Source of the DNA: Amoeboaphelidium occidentale
Lineage: Eukaryota; Aphelidiomycota; Aphelidea
Direction: 5' to 3'
NCBI GenBank assembly: GCA_023515795.1
Contig: JALGPX010000006.1
Coordinates: 33,373 to 97,372, forward strand
Length of the DNA stretch: 64,000 nucleotides
Shown: in pieces, positions 24,094 to 35,063 of the stretch
Layout of the letters: every line of letters starts with the position of its first letter
Numbering within the stretch: the stretch's first letter is position 1
Position numbers and translations under genes: made by a program
The notes under the pieces: model-generated
Database searches by the model: none
What the model was told of the DNA's origin: nothing
Seen by the model: the letters and a program-made list of their open reading frames with translations, nothing else

Positions 24094-24327
24094 TTCGTAA
24101 CGAAGAAAACAACTTTGCGTGCGTTTGAGAGTGAATCTTGTACTGATCACAAGGTTTCATATTTCACGCTGCGAGCATATGGTTGCGAAAACGCAGCAAG
24201 ACACACACTTTCCTACATTCGAAAATTTCAATTATAACGACTTTGGTAGAATTCAAAACTAAGAGCGTATCTTTTAAGAACTGCTGTAGCTCTCTCAGGC
24301 TTTTTTGTGTCAAGCGAAATCGCCCAA

Positions 24328-24831
24328 ATGGCAGACAACAACATATACTTTGCTATTGTGGGACCGCATGATAATCCTCTGTATGAATTACAGACAACTC
24401 AAGCCACAATTAATCAGCAGCAACAGCTTCAGGCTCCTTCACTTACAGTCAGCACAGGAATAGATTCAGCAGATCAATACCAGACAGGAGGGGATTATCG
24501 ACATTTGAACCAGTTTATTGTTCATGCTTCTCTAGATGTTATGGACTCTCTTCAGTTTTCGACTGCTGCAGGGAACTCGTGTTATTTGAGAGTCATTGAC
24601 AAATTTAATGAGTTTAACATTAGCGGCTACGTAACTCTGTCCGGAGTGCGTTTCATGTTGCTTCATGAGTTTGGTCCTGATGATTCCGTCAAGAGTTTCT
24701 TTCAGGAATGCCATGAGCTTTATATCAAGCTGCTAATGAATCCTTTCTATGATTGTTCCGTCGAAGCATTCCGACACAATCCCGTATTTGATAATCGGGT
24801 CAAAGGGCTTGTAAAGAAGTATTTCTATTGA
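24328..24831 (+). CDS. TRS20: TRAPP complex subunit 2 (sedlin)
   Basis: An intronless 167-residue TRAPPC2/Trs20, an adaptor subunit of the TRAPP tethering complexes that act as Rab GEFs in ER-Golgi and autophagy traffic. YFAIVGPHDNPLYEL (about 6-20) and LNQFIVHASLDVMD are typical, with the longin-like fold continuing through YVTLSGVRFMLLHEFGPDD and ending LLMNPFYDCSVEAFRHNPVFDNRVKGL. A Gln-rich insert (about 27-34) is longer than in yeast. The Met at 24328 was chosen since the frame upstream is not conserved. The gene diverges from LEU2-LEU1 with about 235 bp between starts. Confidence 0.93.
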   Translation: MADNNIYFAIVGPHDNPLYELQTTQATINQQQQLQAPSLTVSTGIDSADQYQTGGDYRHLNQFIVHASLDVMDSLQFSTAAGNSCYLRVIDKFNEFNISGYVTLSGVRFMLLHEFGPDDSVKSFFQECHELYIKLLMNPFYDCSVEAFRHNPVFDNRVKGLVKKYFY

Positions 24832-24917
24832 TGTTAATAAAAGCATTCTTTGGCAGTTGTAACAGTTTTTCGAACTCTTTCAATTCTATAAATAACTCTT
24901 GCTTTGAAAAATTCAAC

Positions 24918-26452
24918 ATGGAACCAACTGTCTCTGGAGACCAGGAGGATAAGATCAAACAAGGTCTTGCCCTTTTAGAGGTAATAATGATCATGATGTT
25001 CAGTTAAATGACGTGATCATAGTCCAAAAAGTTGAAGAAGAAGCGATCCAAGGACAAACTAGGAAGACTCGGAAGGTTCGTTTCAATACAATACTCTGAT
25101 CATTTTGTAGGAAAAGTGTTGAAAACTCTACGGACAGTATGATTTCTGTGGATACTGACACGGTTGGTCAGGCTCAGAGTAATCAAGGCTCGTTTGCAAA
25201 CTTGGTTTCGGAACATAAGCAATTGCTGAAAGTTGAGGACACCAAGCAATATGCTGATTCCCCAGCAACCACGTATAAAGAAATTCTATCATCTTATCAT
25301 TCAGCTTCATCACACGCACTGCCTTTGACTTCGACACCTATGAAGAAGGAAAAGGCGACTTCTAGCACGACAGGATTAGGCATACATGATCATTCAGAAT
25401 TTACGATAACTGGAATGTCAGATATTGAGCCATCTGAGTTGCATGATCATGGTAATGCAACAGGATCACCTTTGAATGACTCAAATATGCCATCACTACA
25501 AAGGCAAGATCAAACAAACAGCATCAATGATACCAAAACGAAATATTCGGTTAATTTAGAAACATCAGGAACGCAAAACTCTGATCTTGAGCAGCTGCTG
25601 AGGAAGGAGCGAAACCTGAGAAGCACTGCAGAAAAAGAGTCGGAGTCTTTGCGCAATATGCTTGGGAAGGTTTCGAAGGATCTGAGATCATGTATCGATG
25701 AGAGGAACGCTATTTTACAGGAACGGAATCAATTATCTGATATGCTTTTCAAAATGGAATCTGAGCTGCAAAATCAAGATGTGTTGAAACGAGAAATATC
25801 ACAATTGAAGGCAGAACTAAAAAACAAGAATGCAGAAATTAATGCTCTCAAAACAGAAAACACTCCGAAAGAAAAGGAAGCCGACAGAAATGAGTTGAAA
25901 CGCCTTGAAAAGATGCTTCATGATTTAAAACTAGAAAATGAGAAAATCAAGCGCGAAAATCATTCCGACTGGAAAGCAAAATATGTTGAGAGCTGCGTAA
26001 AAGTTTCAGAGCTAATTCGTGAAAAAAGAAATTTGGTTTATGAGTTAGAATCAATTAAGGAAAAGAGCAGAGAAGCAAAAAGGTAATATCAATTTAAGAT
26101 CTGTCTTATTCCATAGTTCGAAGGAACAAGATCTTGATTCCTTAGTGAAGCGAGTTCAAACACTAGAATCGCGAAACAAAAACCTCGTGAAAGCTATTGC
26201 CAAACTATCATCGTAAGTCATATCACTTTATTCGTTTAAAACTTTAGAATCAATTGGCATCAAGACGAAGTAATCGAAAAATTGTCTGGTCCGCGCATAA
26301 AACTACCATCAAGTGTTGATCACTACACCCAAGGCTCAGATAATTTCAATGAAGGAATATCCTGGTCGATATCGGCTAATCCGAACATATCTGAACCATC
26401 TGTTCCCGAAGAAATCATAGATATCATGCAACGAGGTCGAGAACGCAAATAG
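24918..26452 (+). CDS. Unrecognised coiled-coil protein with five exons
   Basis: Five exons (24918-24980, 25023-25075, 25111-26082, 26117-26212, 26248-26452) joined by introns of 42, 35, 34 and 35 bp give one continuous frame of 462 residues. The N-terminal region is basic (SKKLKKKRSKDKLGRLGRK), the next part Ser/Thr/His-rich and probably disordered, then a long coiled coil (roughly 180-370) rich in Glu, Lys and Leu. The C-terminus has a short IIDIMQRGRERK end. No catalytic motif, membrane segment or family signature was recognised. A role as cytoskeletal or kinetochore scaffold is possible but unsupported. Splice sites follow the window's usual GTAAG/GTTCG...TAG pattern, which supports the model. 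Confidence 0.65.
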
Positions 26453-26657
26453 AATGGTTGTTATTACGCTACTGAGGTGTGTCATAGACATTTCTAGTAG
26501 GCTTACATAAAGATTCGAGTCAAAGATCACGTATACTGAAGAATCGGATCGATCCAATGAATTGAAACCGAAATCGCGCGCAATCGAATCGCCCCTTTTT
26601 CAACAAGTCGAAAGTTCGCCAAAGAATTTCTTTATAGTCTTTGTTTAAACGCCAAGA

Positions 26658-27636
26658 ATGTTGAATACTGCGACCACTTCAGAATCTTCTTCCTCGATGC
26701 ACCTTTCTGATATGCCCCATTCAGGCTTGAGAACAAAGTTCAGGAATCAGCAAGTACAAAAGCTTGGCTTTACAGCTGTGGACTACAGGAACGCTTTTGT
26801 TTCAGGATTTTTCGGTCTCTCTACAGCATTTGCAGTGATGCATCCGTTGGATACGCTCAAGTTACGGTTACAAGCATTGGGCACTCAATCGAAACCAGAT
26901 TGGAATCAAGTCTTGGGCAAGAACATGTGGAATACTTTGCGGAGAGGATTCTTTGCTTCTGTATTTGGTGCAGGGCCACAGGTTAGTTTATTTCAAGAGT
27001 GTGATCATGTGATCTTTATAGGGAGGCGCTCGCTTGTCCACGTATGAATTAACAAAACACTACCTGATCGCAAGAAATCAACAACCACAATCGAAATATG
27101 CACCGATTCCTTCCGTGGTTGTTGCTGCTGTTTTGGGCGATTTCGCTTCGTCAATAGTTAAAGTTCCTCGAGAAATAGTGACTTCTCGCCTACAAGCTTG
27201 TACAACAGGATCCAGTTCGTTTTATTCAGTTTGCAAAGATGTATACAAGGATGGCGGAGTTGGTGGTTTCTTTCGAGGCTTCTGGAGTACAACAGCAAGA
27301 GACTGCCCTTTTATGATTGTCCTTTTTGCCTCTTATGAAACGATGAAGTTGACTGCACAACAACATAGCACGGCGCATAACATTGTGTTTGGAGGTTTAA
27401 GCGGAGCTCTTGCTGGATTTGTTACCACTCCATTCGATGTTATCAAGACTCAGATTATGACCAATGAAAAAGGCTCTGCTTCAATTGGTGCAGTTGCTTC
27501 TGATATTTTCCGTAGAAGAGGTTTGTCTGGATTCCTTGTTGGTTCAGTTGCAAGAAGCGCGTGGTGGTTTGGAATCTGCGGAATTTTCTTTCCAATTTAC
27601 GAGAATACGAAAAAGTTTATGAAGAGTATTTCATAG
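26658..27636 (+). CDS. Mitochondrial carrier family protein
   Basis: An SLC25-type inner-membrane carrier of about 312 residues. Exon 1 (26658-26981) and exon 2 (27022-27636) flank a 40-bp intron, restoring GAGPQ-GGARLSTYE. Three signature motifs mark the three repeats: PLDTLKLRLQ, PREIVTSRLQ (an unusual Pro-Arg-Glu form) and PFDVIKTQIM. The layout and SVARSAWWFGICGIFF near the end recall the S-adenosylmethionine-carrier subgroup, but the substrate cannot be fixed from sequence. The first about 45 residues are Ser-rich and outside the carrier fold. Its stop lies 30 bp from the convergent U1-70K stop. Confidence 0.88.
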
Positions 27637-27666
27637 TAATAAAACTAAAGTTGAGCCGTCTATTAA

Positions 27667-28558
27667 TTAATATCGACCTCTTTTGTAGTCATGCGTTGCA
27701 GAACTTCCACCAGATCTTGGCGGAGAGTAACCTCTTTTTCTTGAATTCTGCTGTAAGCCTGAGTCGTAATCTAGCCGTCTAAGAGGCGGTGGTGCATTAG
27801 ATGAGTAACCTCTACGTTGGCCGTTTGAACTCGATGAATAAGAAGGATACTGTGAGACAGAAGTTGCTGAAAAGATAGAAGACTTCTTTTTAGGCGCTGA
27901 TGATATTCCACCGCCTAATCTTTTGGGTTTCCAGTCCCTAACCGTTCTGCCTCGCTCCACATCTAAAATAACTCGACTGTTTTTTATAAGCACAGGATCG
28001 TTTCTTTCCAGCACAGCTAAACAATTAAAACAAATGAAATAACATGACAACCTTCTAAATCTTTCTCCTGTTCAAATTCCACAAAGCAGTATGGCCTTAA
28101 TTTACCATTCTTGGAGTTGATCACCCTTTTAATTCCCTTCAATGGTCCAAAAACAGAAAACGCCGCCAATATGTCATCATCGGTAGTGCCATCCGGTATT
28201 TTAGCGACGAATAATGTGCAGAAGGGGTCTTTGCTTTTGTTTGGATCCTCTTTGTTCGGATTCCAATATTGTTCCTGCCTTTTCTTGGCCTCTTCCGCGT
28301 CTTTCTTGCGCTTCTCCAGCTAAAGATTGTAAGTTAAACGAGGCCTAATTCTACTCTGTAAAGTCTCTTCTGTTCATCGGTATCTGTTGGCACGTAGTCT
28401 TTATCAAATCCGCTTTGGAATTCTTTCATAAACGATCCAATTCCTGTTATCCTCCTGCATCGTCTGTCTCCGTAATCCACGTCCAGAGGTTCTGCTGCGT
28501 TCAGCGGTGGTCTCGGAGTGAAAAGTTTTAATAAGTTGGGTGGTAATCGATCAGTCAT
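27667..28558 (-). CDS. SNRNP70: U1 snRNP 70K protein
   Basis: U1-70K, the U1 snRNP protein that binds U1 RNA stem-loop I and aids 5' splice-site recognition. Three exons (28558-28355, 28319-28052, 28016-27667) with two 35-bp introns give 273 residues. The N-terminal domain starts MTDRLPPNLLKLFTPRPPL, as in human MTQFLPPNLLALFAPR. An RRM follows with CTLFVAKIPDGTTDDDI (RNP2) and KLRPYCFVEFEQE (RNP1), and the diagnostic VILDVERGRTVRDWKPKRLG. The C-terminus is Arg/Gly/Ser-rich with RGYSPP and RGYSSN pieces, a short form of the RS tail. Its presence fits the many small introns in the window. Confidence 0.94.
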
Positions 28559-28676
28559 CTATGATTTCTGGGAAGAAGACAGAATGAGAAACACGAATAC
28601 AACGATTCGAAATTTATTAAGTTCATTCGCCGCTTTTCTCGCTCATCCTCTCTCTACAAATTAGTTTCAGACTTCG

Positions 28677-30573
28677 TTAAATGCTTACCTTTTCCTGATA
28701 TCTCAACACTGAGACTATTACGCCTAAAACAGCTCCACTTATGATTAAAGTCACCAAAACATTCAAAGCATAATCTCCAGGATTTAAATACAGCTCCAAC
28801 ACCCATTCGTTAAGTCTTGATGATGCTGATGGTGATGTAGGAGGATGTACTAACAGCTGAGAGTTAGGCATTAGTCCAGACCATGAATATTTGTTATCTG
28901 CACTTTGGCCGGAAGAGATTCCAACATGAAACTCTTCAATATAATTATTAGTTCTACCTAGACCTACTAAAACGTAAGGCTTTGTTAAAGAAAAGTATGA
29001 ATATTGTGCGCCCTGGGCAGCGAATGCAGGCCTCTTCGTTCCATGAGTATCAAACACGGTGTACATGAAAGTTGCTCCTGGATAGTTTGTCCCTAACGGC
29101 TTCGGCCCACTATTGCCAGAACAAAGCTTATAGCATACTCCATTAGTAGCCATTGCTTTTAAAAAGAATGCATCGTTGTAAAAGTTGTTGAAAAAAGCGA
29201 TAGTAAGCAATTTCGATGTCTCCTTATCTTCAACCGTAACCAATAAATCAAACGACCCCCGCTCGCTAAAATCATAAAATGCGGCCTGTTTCACGTTTGT
29301 TAGATCTGAGAGAGCTGCAACTCCATTGGTAACAAGTTTAAAGCCACGCCGATTACCAGAGCATTTTCCACCAGTTGAGCTTAAGCTGTCACACGGAACA
29401 TTTTCTAATATAAATACTTTCCTATGACCATTCTTTAATTCTGCTACAATAAGAACATCTGGGTATCCATCTAAATTTATATCTGCTGTATGAAAATTGC
29501 TTGATATTCCTTGATTAACATCAACTTCCACCTCCAATAGCTTGTTAAGTGATAAATCAGTTTCGAATGAGCCAAAGTCGAATTTAAAGTCGCTTGCTTT
29601 GCACAATCCAATATGGTCACGTTGATTATAAGCAATTTTAATCGAACAATCAAACTTGTTTACACAAGAGAGTATGATGATATCGACAGAACCATCACCG
29701 TCAAAGTCTGAGAACAATATACTTTTGGTATCTGGTATTTTCTCAAGCCTCAAAGACTCGGAATAACTCCCCCCTTTTGATACTAAAATTCTGCTGCTTC
29801 CGTCAGAGCATGTGATGAAAAGATCAGGAATACAATCACCATTAAAGTCAACAAATGCGTTCCAATGATAACCACTAAATTGGCAAATGTTCGAGTTTAG
29901 CACTTCTTTTGAAACAAAGGTTCTGTTGCTGCGACTATCTTTGTCAACTTGAAGCGCCTGAACTCTGTCCCCTTGTGCACTTAAAAGTTGAACCCGTCGA
30001 TCACCGTAATAATCAACGAGCATCGGCTGCCCTCCACTCAGTAGAGTCGCATCGTATAAGCAATTATTCTCTATCACAATTAAATCACTTTTGAAGTTCG
30101 AAACAAACCAAATTTGCCACCAGCGGCACCAAAACAAACTCTGAACGCAAACGCGTCTGGGCCCTTATCTGATTTTACAAGTAAGCCGAGGTCCAAGCGA
30201 CCATCATAATCGAAATCAGATGGAATAATGTTCAAGATTTCACTCTCAGAAGATAATGCGACATAATCTGACGAAAAGCCAAACTTCTCTAAACTCCAAA
30301 AATAAATGCGCACCATCCTTTTGTCTTGGCTAAGCAGGATAATGTCCGTTCTTTAAATTAGTCAATTTAAGGGAAATTATAGTCTAACCGGAAGTCTCCG
30401 TTGAAATCCCCAAATCCAGCCAAGTAATAACCGTCGACATTCAGATTCACATCCACAGTAAAAAGTCCAGAGCTGCTAAACCTCGGAATGGTGTACCGAT
30501 ACTGAAACGCATTGGCGGAATAGCAGAGGAGTATCGTCGAAAGTAATCTGATCAAATTTGTCTCGAACATCAC
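28677..30573 (-). CDS. ITFG1: ITFG1/TIP-like FG-GAP membrane protein
   Basis: Three exons (30573-30389, 30350-30109, 30070-28677), with 38-bp introns, give 606 residues; human ITFG1 has 612. A signal peptide (about 1-21, LLSTILLCYSANA) is followed by FG-GAP/VCBS-type repeats with calcium-binding-like D-x-D/N-x-D-G loops: GDFNGDFRTDI, SDFDYDGRLDLGLL, VDFNGDCIPDLFI, SDFDGDGSVDIIIL and ADINLDGYPDVLI, forming a beta-propeller. A C-terminal transmembrane helix (TLIISGAVLGVIVSVLRY) makes it type I. The protein family is conserved in animals and protists; its molecular job is poorly known. The second intron has an alternative donor, so a few residues near exon 2's end are uncertain. It diverges from PGS1 with 22 bp between start codons. 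Confidence 0.88.
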
Positions 30574-30595
30574 TCTGTCGAAAAGCGAAAAGGAA
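30574..30595. promoter_or_regulatory. 22-bp divergent start-to-start gap, ITFG1/PGS1
   Basis: The two start codons face away from each other across only 22 bp. Promoter elements for each must lie within the other gene or be replaced by an internal start. No TATA-like box is visible in the gap. Confidence 0.5.
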
Positions 30596-32065
30596 ATGGC
30601 AATCGCATGGCTTCGATCGAAATTTAAATTTACGAGGCAGCTTCATTGCCAGAAACGATATCATTCTATGAACAAGTTTAGTAAAGTATTTGGTTTCTCA
30701 GTTGAAGAGGTTCGCATCATTTCTACGCCAGAAGAATTTTACGGAAGCATTTTGAAAGGGCTTGAGAATGCCCAGCACAGAGTTACTTTGTCATCATTGT
30801 ATTTGGGCACAGGAGAAAAAGAACGCCATTTAGTATCTTGCATGCAGAAGACATTAGAACGAAATGATTCCAAGTTTAAATTGTCGTTGCTATTTGATCA
30901 TTTACGCGGAACTCGAGGAGAGGTTAATTCTGTGTCGTTGCTAAAACCTTTGCTGAATGTGGAAACCTCTGCGAAATTACAACTGTATTTATACCATACG
31001 CATAATCTGAATGGTTGGATGAAACGCATTGTCCCAGAGCGATTCAACGAGATTTTCGGATTGCAGCATATGAAGATTTATGTATTTGATGATGAAGTTA
31101 TTCTTTCTGGTGCAAACCTTAGTGATACGTATTTTTCTAATAGGCAAGATCGTTACTACGTTTTCAAAAGCAAACCGTTGGCCGATTTCCTCGACGATCT
31201 GGTGCAAACAATTAGCTCGCTGTCGTATCAAGTGGAAAGCACGGGAAACTTCTTGCCACCTCCTATTGATCCTGTTAGTCATGCTCCTGAATACTCTGCT
31301 CTGGCTTCATCAAATATGAATGATTTTCTCACTAAATGGGAAAGTAAAGCTGATGTGGTTTGTGAGATTAAAGACATGGGAAATTTTATCGCCAAAGAGT
31401 TTTATTCAAATGATAGTGAAACACTTGCGTTCCCGCTTGTGCAAATGGGTTGTTTTGGTTTAACCCAGGATGAAGATACGATCGAAAACATCTTTGAAAG
31501 ATTACAAACAAACGCTAACAATATCGACAAATTGATCTTGACTAGTGGTTATTTCAACCTCACTGATGTTTATCAAAAGCTGATACTTGCATCTGTGAAT
31601 CCAGTCAGAATTCTTGTCTCTTCAGAAGAGAGCAACGGATTTTTTGGTGCAAAAGGAATAGCTGGATATGTTCCATCTGTCTATTCTCACTTGTTGAGTT
31701 CGTTTATGGAGCAAGTCAGATCCGAGTCAAAGGAAAATAAGATTTCTGTGTATGAGTATACAAGAGAAGGTTGGTCTTTTCACGCAAAAGGCTTTTGGCT
31801 TTACAGAAATGACATTGATGAACTCACGCCGTTCGCTACTGCAATAGGCTCGCCCAATTTTGGTGAGCGATCATCAAAGTTAGATTTGGAGAGTCAAGTT
31901 CTTGTTGTTACTAAAGATCAGAACCTACGAGACAGAATGAGACAAGAAATGGAAAGTTTGTTTCAGTACTCTCATGGTATTGATGGACGACAAGAAGTCG
32001 ATAAGAAGCCTCCTGTTCCGTTTTGGTTACCTGCAGTGTCCAATTTTCTGAAGTCGAAGTTTTAA
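30596..32065 (+). CDS. PGS1: Phosphatidylglycerophosphate synthase
   Basis: An intronless 489-residue PGS1, which makes phosphatidylglycerophosphate from CDP-diacylglycerol and glycerol-3-phosphate for cardiolipin in mitochondria. The phospholipase-D-like HKD motifs are HMKIYVFDDEVILSGANLSD (first) and FHAKGFWLYRND followed by GSPNFGERS (second). The N-terminus (MAIAWLRSKFKFTRQLHCQK) is basic and amphipathic as for mitochondrial import; a Met at residue 25 would remove it, so the first Met is preferred. LSSLYLGTGEKE and LLFDHLRGTRGE are further family blocks. Length is near yeast Pgs1 (521). The stop lies 57 bp from the convergent TPS2 stop. Confidence 0.95.
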   Translation: MAIAWLRSKFKFTRQLHCQKRYHSMNKFSKVFGFSVEEVRIISTPEEFYGSILKGLENAQHRVTLSSLYLGTGEKERHLVSCMQKTLERNDSKFKLSLLFDHLRGTRGEVNSVSLLKPLLNVETSAKLQLYLYHTHNLNGWMKRIVPERFNEIFGLQHMKIYVFDDEVILSGANLSDTYFSNRQDRYYVFKSKPLADFLDDLVQTISSLSYQVESTGNFLPPPIDPVSHAPEYSALASSNMNDFLTKWESKADVVCEIKDMGNFIAKEFYSNDSETLAFPLVQMGCFGLTQDEDTIENIFERLQTNANNIDKLILTSGYFNLTDVYQKLILASVNPVRILVSSEESNGFFGAKGIAGYVPSVYSHLLSSFMEQVRSESKENKISVYEYTREGWSFHAKGFWLYRNDIDELTPFATAIGSPNFGERSSKLDLESQVLVVTKDQNLRDRMRQEMESLFQYSHGIDGRQEVDKKPPVPFWLPAVSNFLKSKF

Positions 32066-32122
32066 ACCAAGAAATTGGTCAGTTTGCATTCAATACATGA
32101 ATTTTTTATTGATTTAGAATTA

Positions 32123-34949
32123 TCATTTCCCCTTTGTGTCAACCAGAATCGCAGAAAGTTTAGAGAGTACGCCGATAAGATCTTCAGTCTTGCTGACATG
32201 CCATGATGCTTGAGTCTTCTTGGTCGCAGCTCCAATTGTGCAGGTGAAATACTTATCCTCAGAAACACCAGACTTCTTTAACGCACGAAACATATCTTCA
32301 TCCGTTTTGTCATCGCCTGCACAAAAAATAAAATCATATTCTTCAATCTTCTGTCCAAGTAACCGCTTAACTATTTCTCCCTTGTTAATCTGCTGAGGCC
32401 TAACTTCAATGTTTTTCTTTCCCAGAAGGATCTCAACAGGCAACTTAGACAATATGGCATTCTCTAAATGATTGTGGCACTCTTTTGATTGCCATGAGCC
32501 ATATGCTGGATCGGCTAAGCGATAATGCCATGTCAATGAGCTGCGCTTATGCTCAACGAAAGAACCAGGTGTGCGCTCGGTGTAGTATTCAAATATAGGC
32601 AACACATCATTCTTCCATCCAAGATCGATTTCTTTCGACAAATTAATCCATTCAGTACTATTGGCATATTTGATGAAAGACCCATGCTCTGCACTTAATC
32701 CTAGATTTGATATATGACCAAGCCAACCATCTAGGGCAGCTTGATCTCTTCCAGAGATAATATAAACCATGGTTCCTGCGTCTTTTCCAAGAATTTCAAG
32801 AGCTTGTAAGACTTGCTTTGAAGGTACAGCAGCATTAGGAGTCTTCCTGATGGCAGTTAAAGTTCCCTATGATAGTGAGAATGTACAAAACGGTAAAATA
32901 CTTACATCATAATCTAACAAGAACAATCTCTTCTTCGATCTTTTGAAGCTATTAAGTAAAAGCTCTTCATCTAAGACAGGAGTTGGGTTAGATTGTTCTA
33001 TACTCTTTGAAGTGTAAATCAGCTCCTTCATAAACGACTCTGCCCAGAATTTCGCAGTGTTCATCATAACATAGTCATACAATTGGGTATGTTTCATCAG
33101 TTTCTCTTCTTTGCTCATGTTCAAAGCATCTTTAATTGCCATAGCTACACCAACATAATCCCAAGGATTAACAAGTATCGCTGCACTCAACGAGCCAGCA
33201 GTCCCAGTAAATTCAGACAAAATCAAAGGTCCGCAATTATTCTTTTGACAAACAACATATTCATGGGATGTAGTGTTCATTCCATCACGAACAGAAGTAA
33301 TCAAAGCTACATCAGCAACAGACAACAAAGCGTAGTATTCATCTCTATCAATATGGTGATGATAGTGATGAACTGGAGCAAATCCAAGAGATCCATACTG
33401 ACCATTAATTCTGGAAACCATCTCGCTGACTTTAGTTTCCAATTTAGACGGAGCCTCAGTAGGTGAAGTAACTTGGATGAGTACAACTTGGTCCTGCATA
33501 TCAGGATTATCTTCCAAAAACTTCTCAAAAGCATTCAACTTATGCAGGACGCCTTTGATATGGTCCAACTTATCTCGTCCTAGAAATTCAGTTTTTGTGA
33601 AATACGGAATTTACCGATAATAATCTTCTTGTTCGCATACAATTCTCTTATAGATTTGATTTTTTCAGTTACAGCAGGGTTTGAACGATATTCTTCGACT
33701 TGTTTGACATCAATGCCAATTGGGAATGTGGCAATTACTACATGACCTCCTCTGTATTCAATGCCTTTAGGGTTGCTCTCAACACCAAGAATACGAGTAC
33801 ATGCAGAGATAAAATGCCTTGCATAAGCATACGTCTGAAATCCTACCATATTACTTCCCAGCAACCCAAGTAACAATTTTTCTCTTTGAGGTATACATCT
33901 GAAAATTTCTGAAGAAGGGAAAGGGGTATGCAAAAAGAAACCGATAACAGCATCAGGCAAAGCTCTTCTCAACATAGAAGGCAACGTCAAGAAATGATAA
34001 TCATGGACCCAAATAACATCCCCAGTCTTGTACTGACTTTCAATCGCTCGGCAAAAGATCGAATTGACTTCATTGTAGCTTTGCCAGTACTTTGTTTCAT
34101 TTTTACCATCTGAAGGCTTCCACAAAATATAATGCAATATTGGCCATAAGGCTGTTTTACAGAATCCCTCATAGTGCCCAAATGAAACATCGCGATTCAA
34201 AAACACTGGCAATGCATTGTGCTCTTCCAGAAGTGTCTTGGTAAGCGAAGATTTGATATCAGCAGATAAATTAGAAACAGAAATGACCATTCCTTCTTTG
34301 GTGTAAATCTTATCAACAACTCCAATGTAGAAGCATTTGTTCTGACCACGCAGAGATAAAACACCAGAATACAATGCAGAATGATCGTTGCGCTTAGTAA
34401 ATTTCCAATTAAGACGAGGCACAGCATTTAAAGATGATCCAGGCCTTGATACTGACGAAAAGGAATCATTAGCGTTTGAGGAACTCATGCTTATCAAAGA
34501 TGGCGTTACGGCGGCTTGGCCTGAACTTGAGCGATTAGATTGAAACATTTCAGAGTCGGGGACATAACCTTCCTTGCCATTTTGGCTATTCGCTACATCA
34601 TTTGAACGAATAGATTCCAGATTAACGGAGTTTGTTTGGCTAACTGGTGACAATACAGATCCTTAAGAAGCAAATAGTAAGACCAAAGGAACCGTTTCAA
34701 TTTACCTTCCGGAGAGAATGTCGCAAGGTCAGACACATTGGTTGGCAGCGGCAAATGATAATCGGAGTAGTGGAACTCTGAATTTGCACCGTCCACGGTT
34801 TCGTTCATCTTCAAATCCCCGTTGAGCAAAGTGCACTTTATAGGCAGATAATGCGTGACGATGATCACTTTACCATCTACCTGCAAATCATTATTGCTCG
34901 GTAGGATGGTGTTTAAGAACTCGGTAGACATGTTCGCAGTCATGACCAT
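32123..34949 (-). CDS. TPS2: Trehalose-6-phosphate phosphatase, TPS2 type
   Basis: Four exons (34949-34706, 34661-33615, 33579-32906, 32866-32123), with introns of 44, 35 and 39 bp, encode 902 residues, matching yeast Tps2 (896). The N-terminal third is Ser/Asn-rich. The GT20 synthase-like domain keeps WVHDYHFLTLPSMLRRA and VRDGMNTTSHEYVVC, but has GRDKLDHIKG where active synthases have RLDY, and lacks a clear N-terminal glycine-rich donor loop; this fits a non-catalytic synthase domain. The HAD phosphatase domain has LFLLDYDGTLT (catalytic Asp pair, split by intron 3 after DYD), IISGRD and FCAGDDKTDEDMF. It dephosphorylates trehalose-6-phosphate, the last step of trehalose synthesis. The start may be Met7 at 34931. 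Confidence 0.92.
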
Positions 34950-35063
34950 TCAGAAATATTCAGCAGATTGCCGTGGATTTGTTTGGATCTCAAAACGCAG
35001 ATCCATTAGGGTTTCAGAATTCAGATGCGGGGTAATAGAACCAGTCCGATGGTTTATTGCTGT

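Noticed and set aside
26454-26657. Possible tRNA (GATTCGAGTC resembles a T-loop)
   Set aside because: The closing pair and the acceptor and anticodon arms could not be found.
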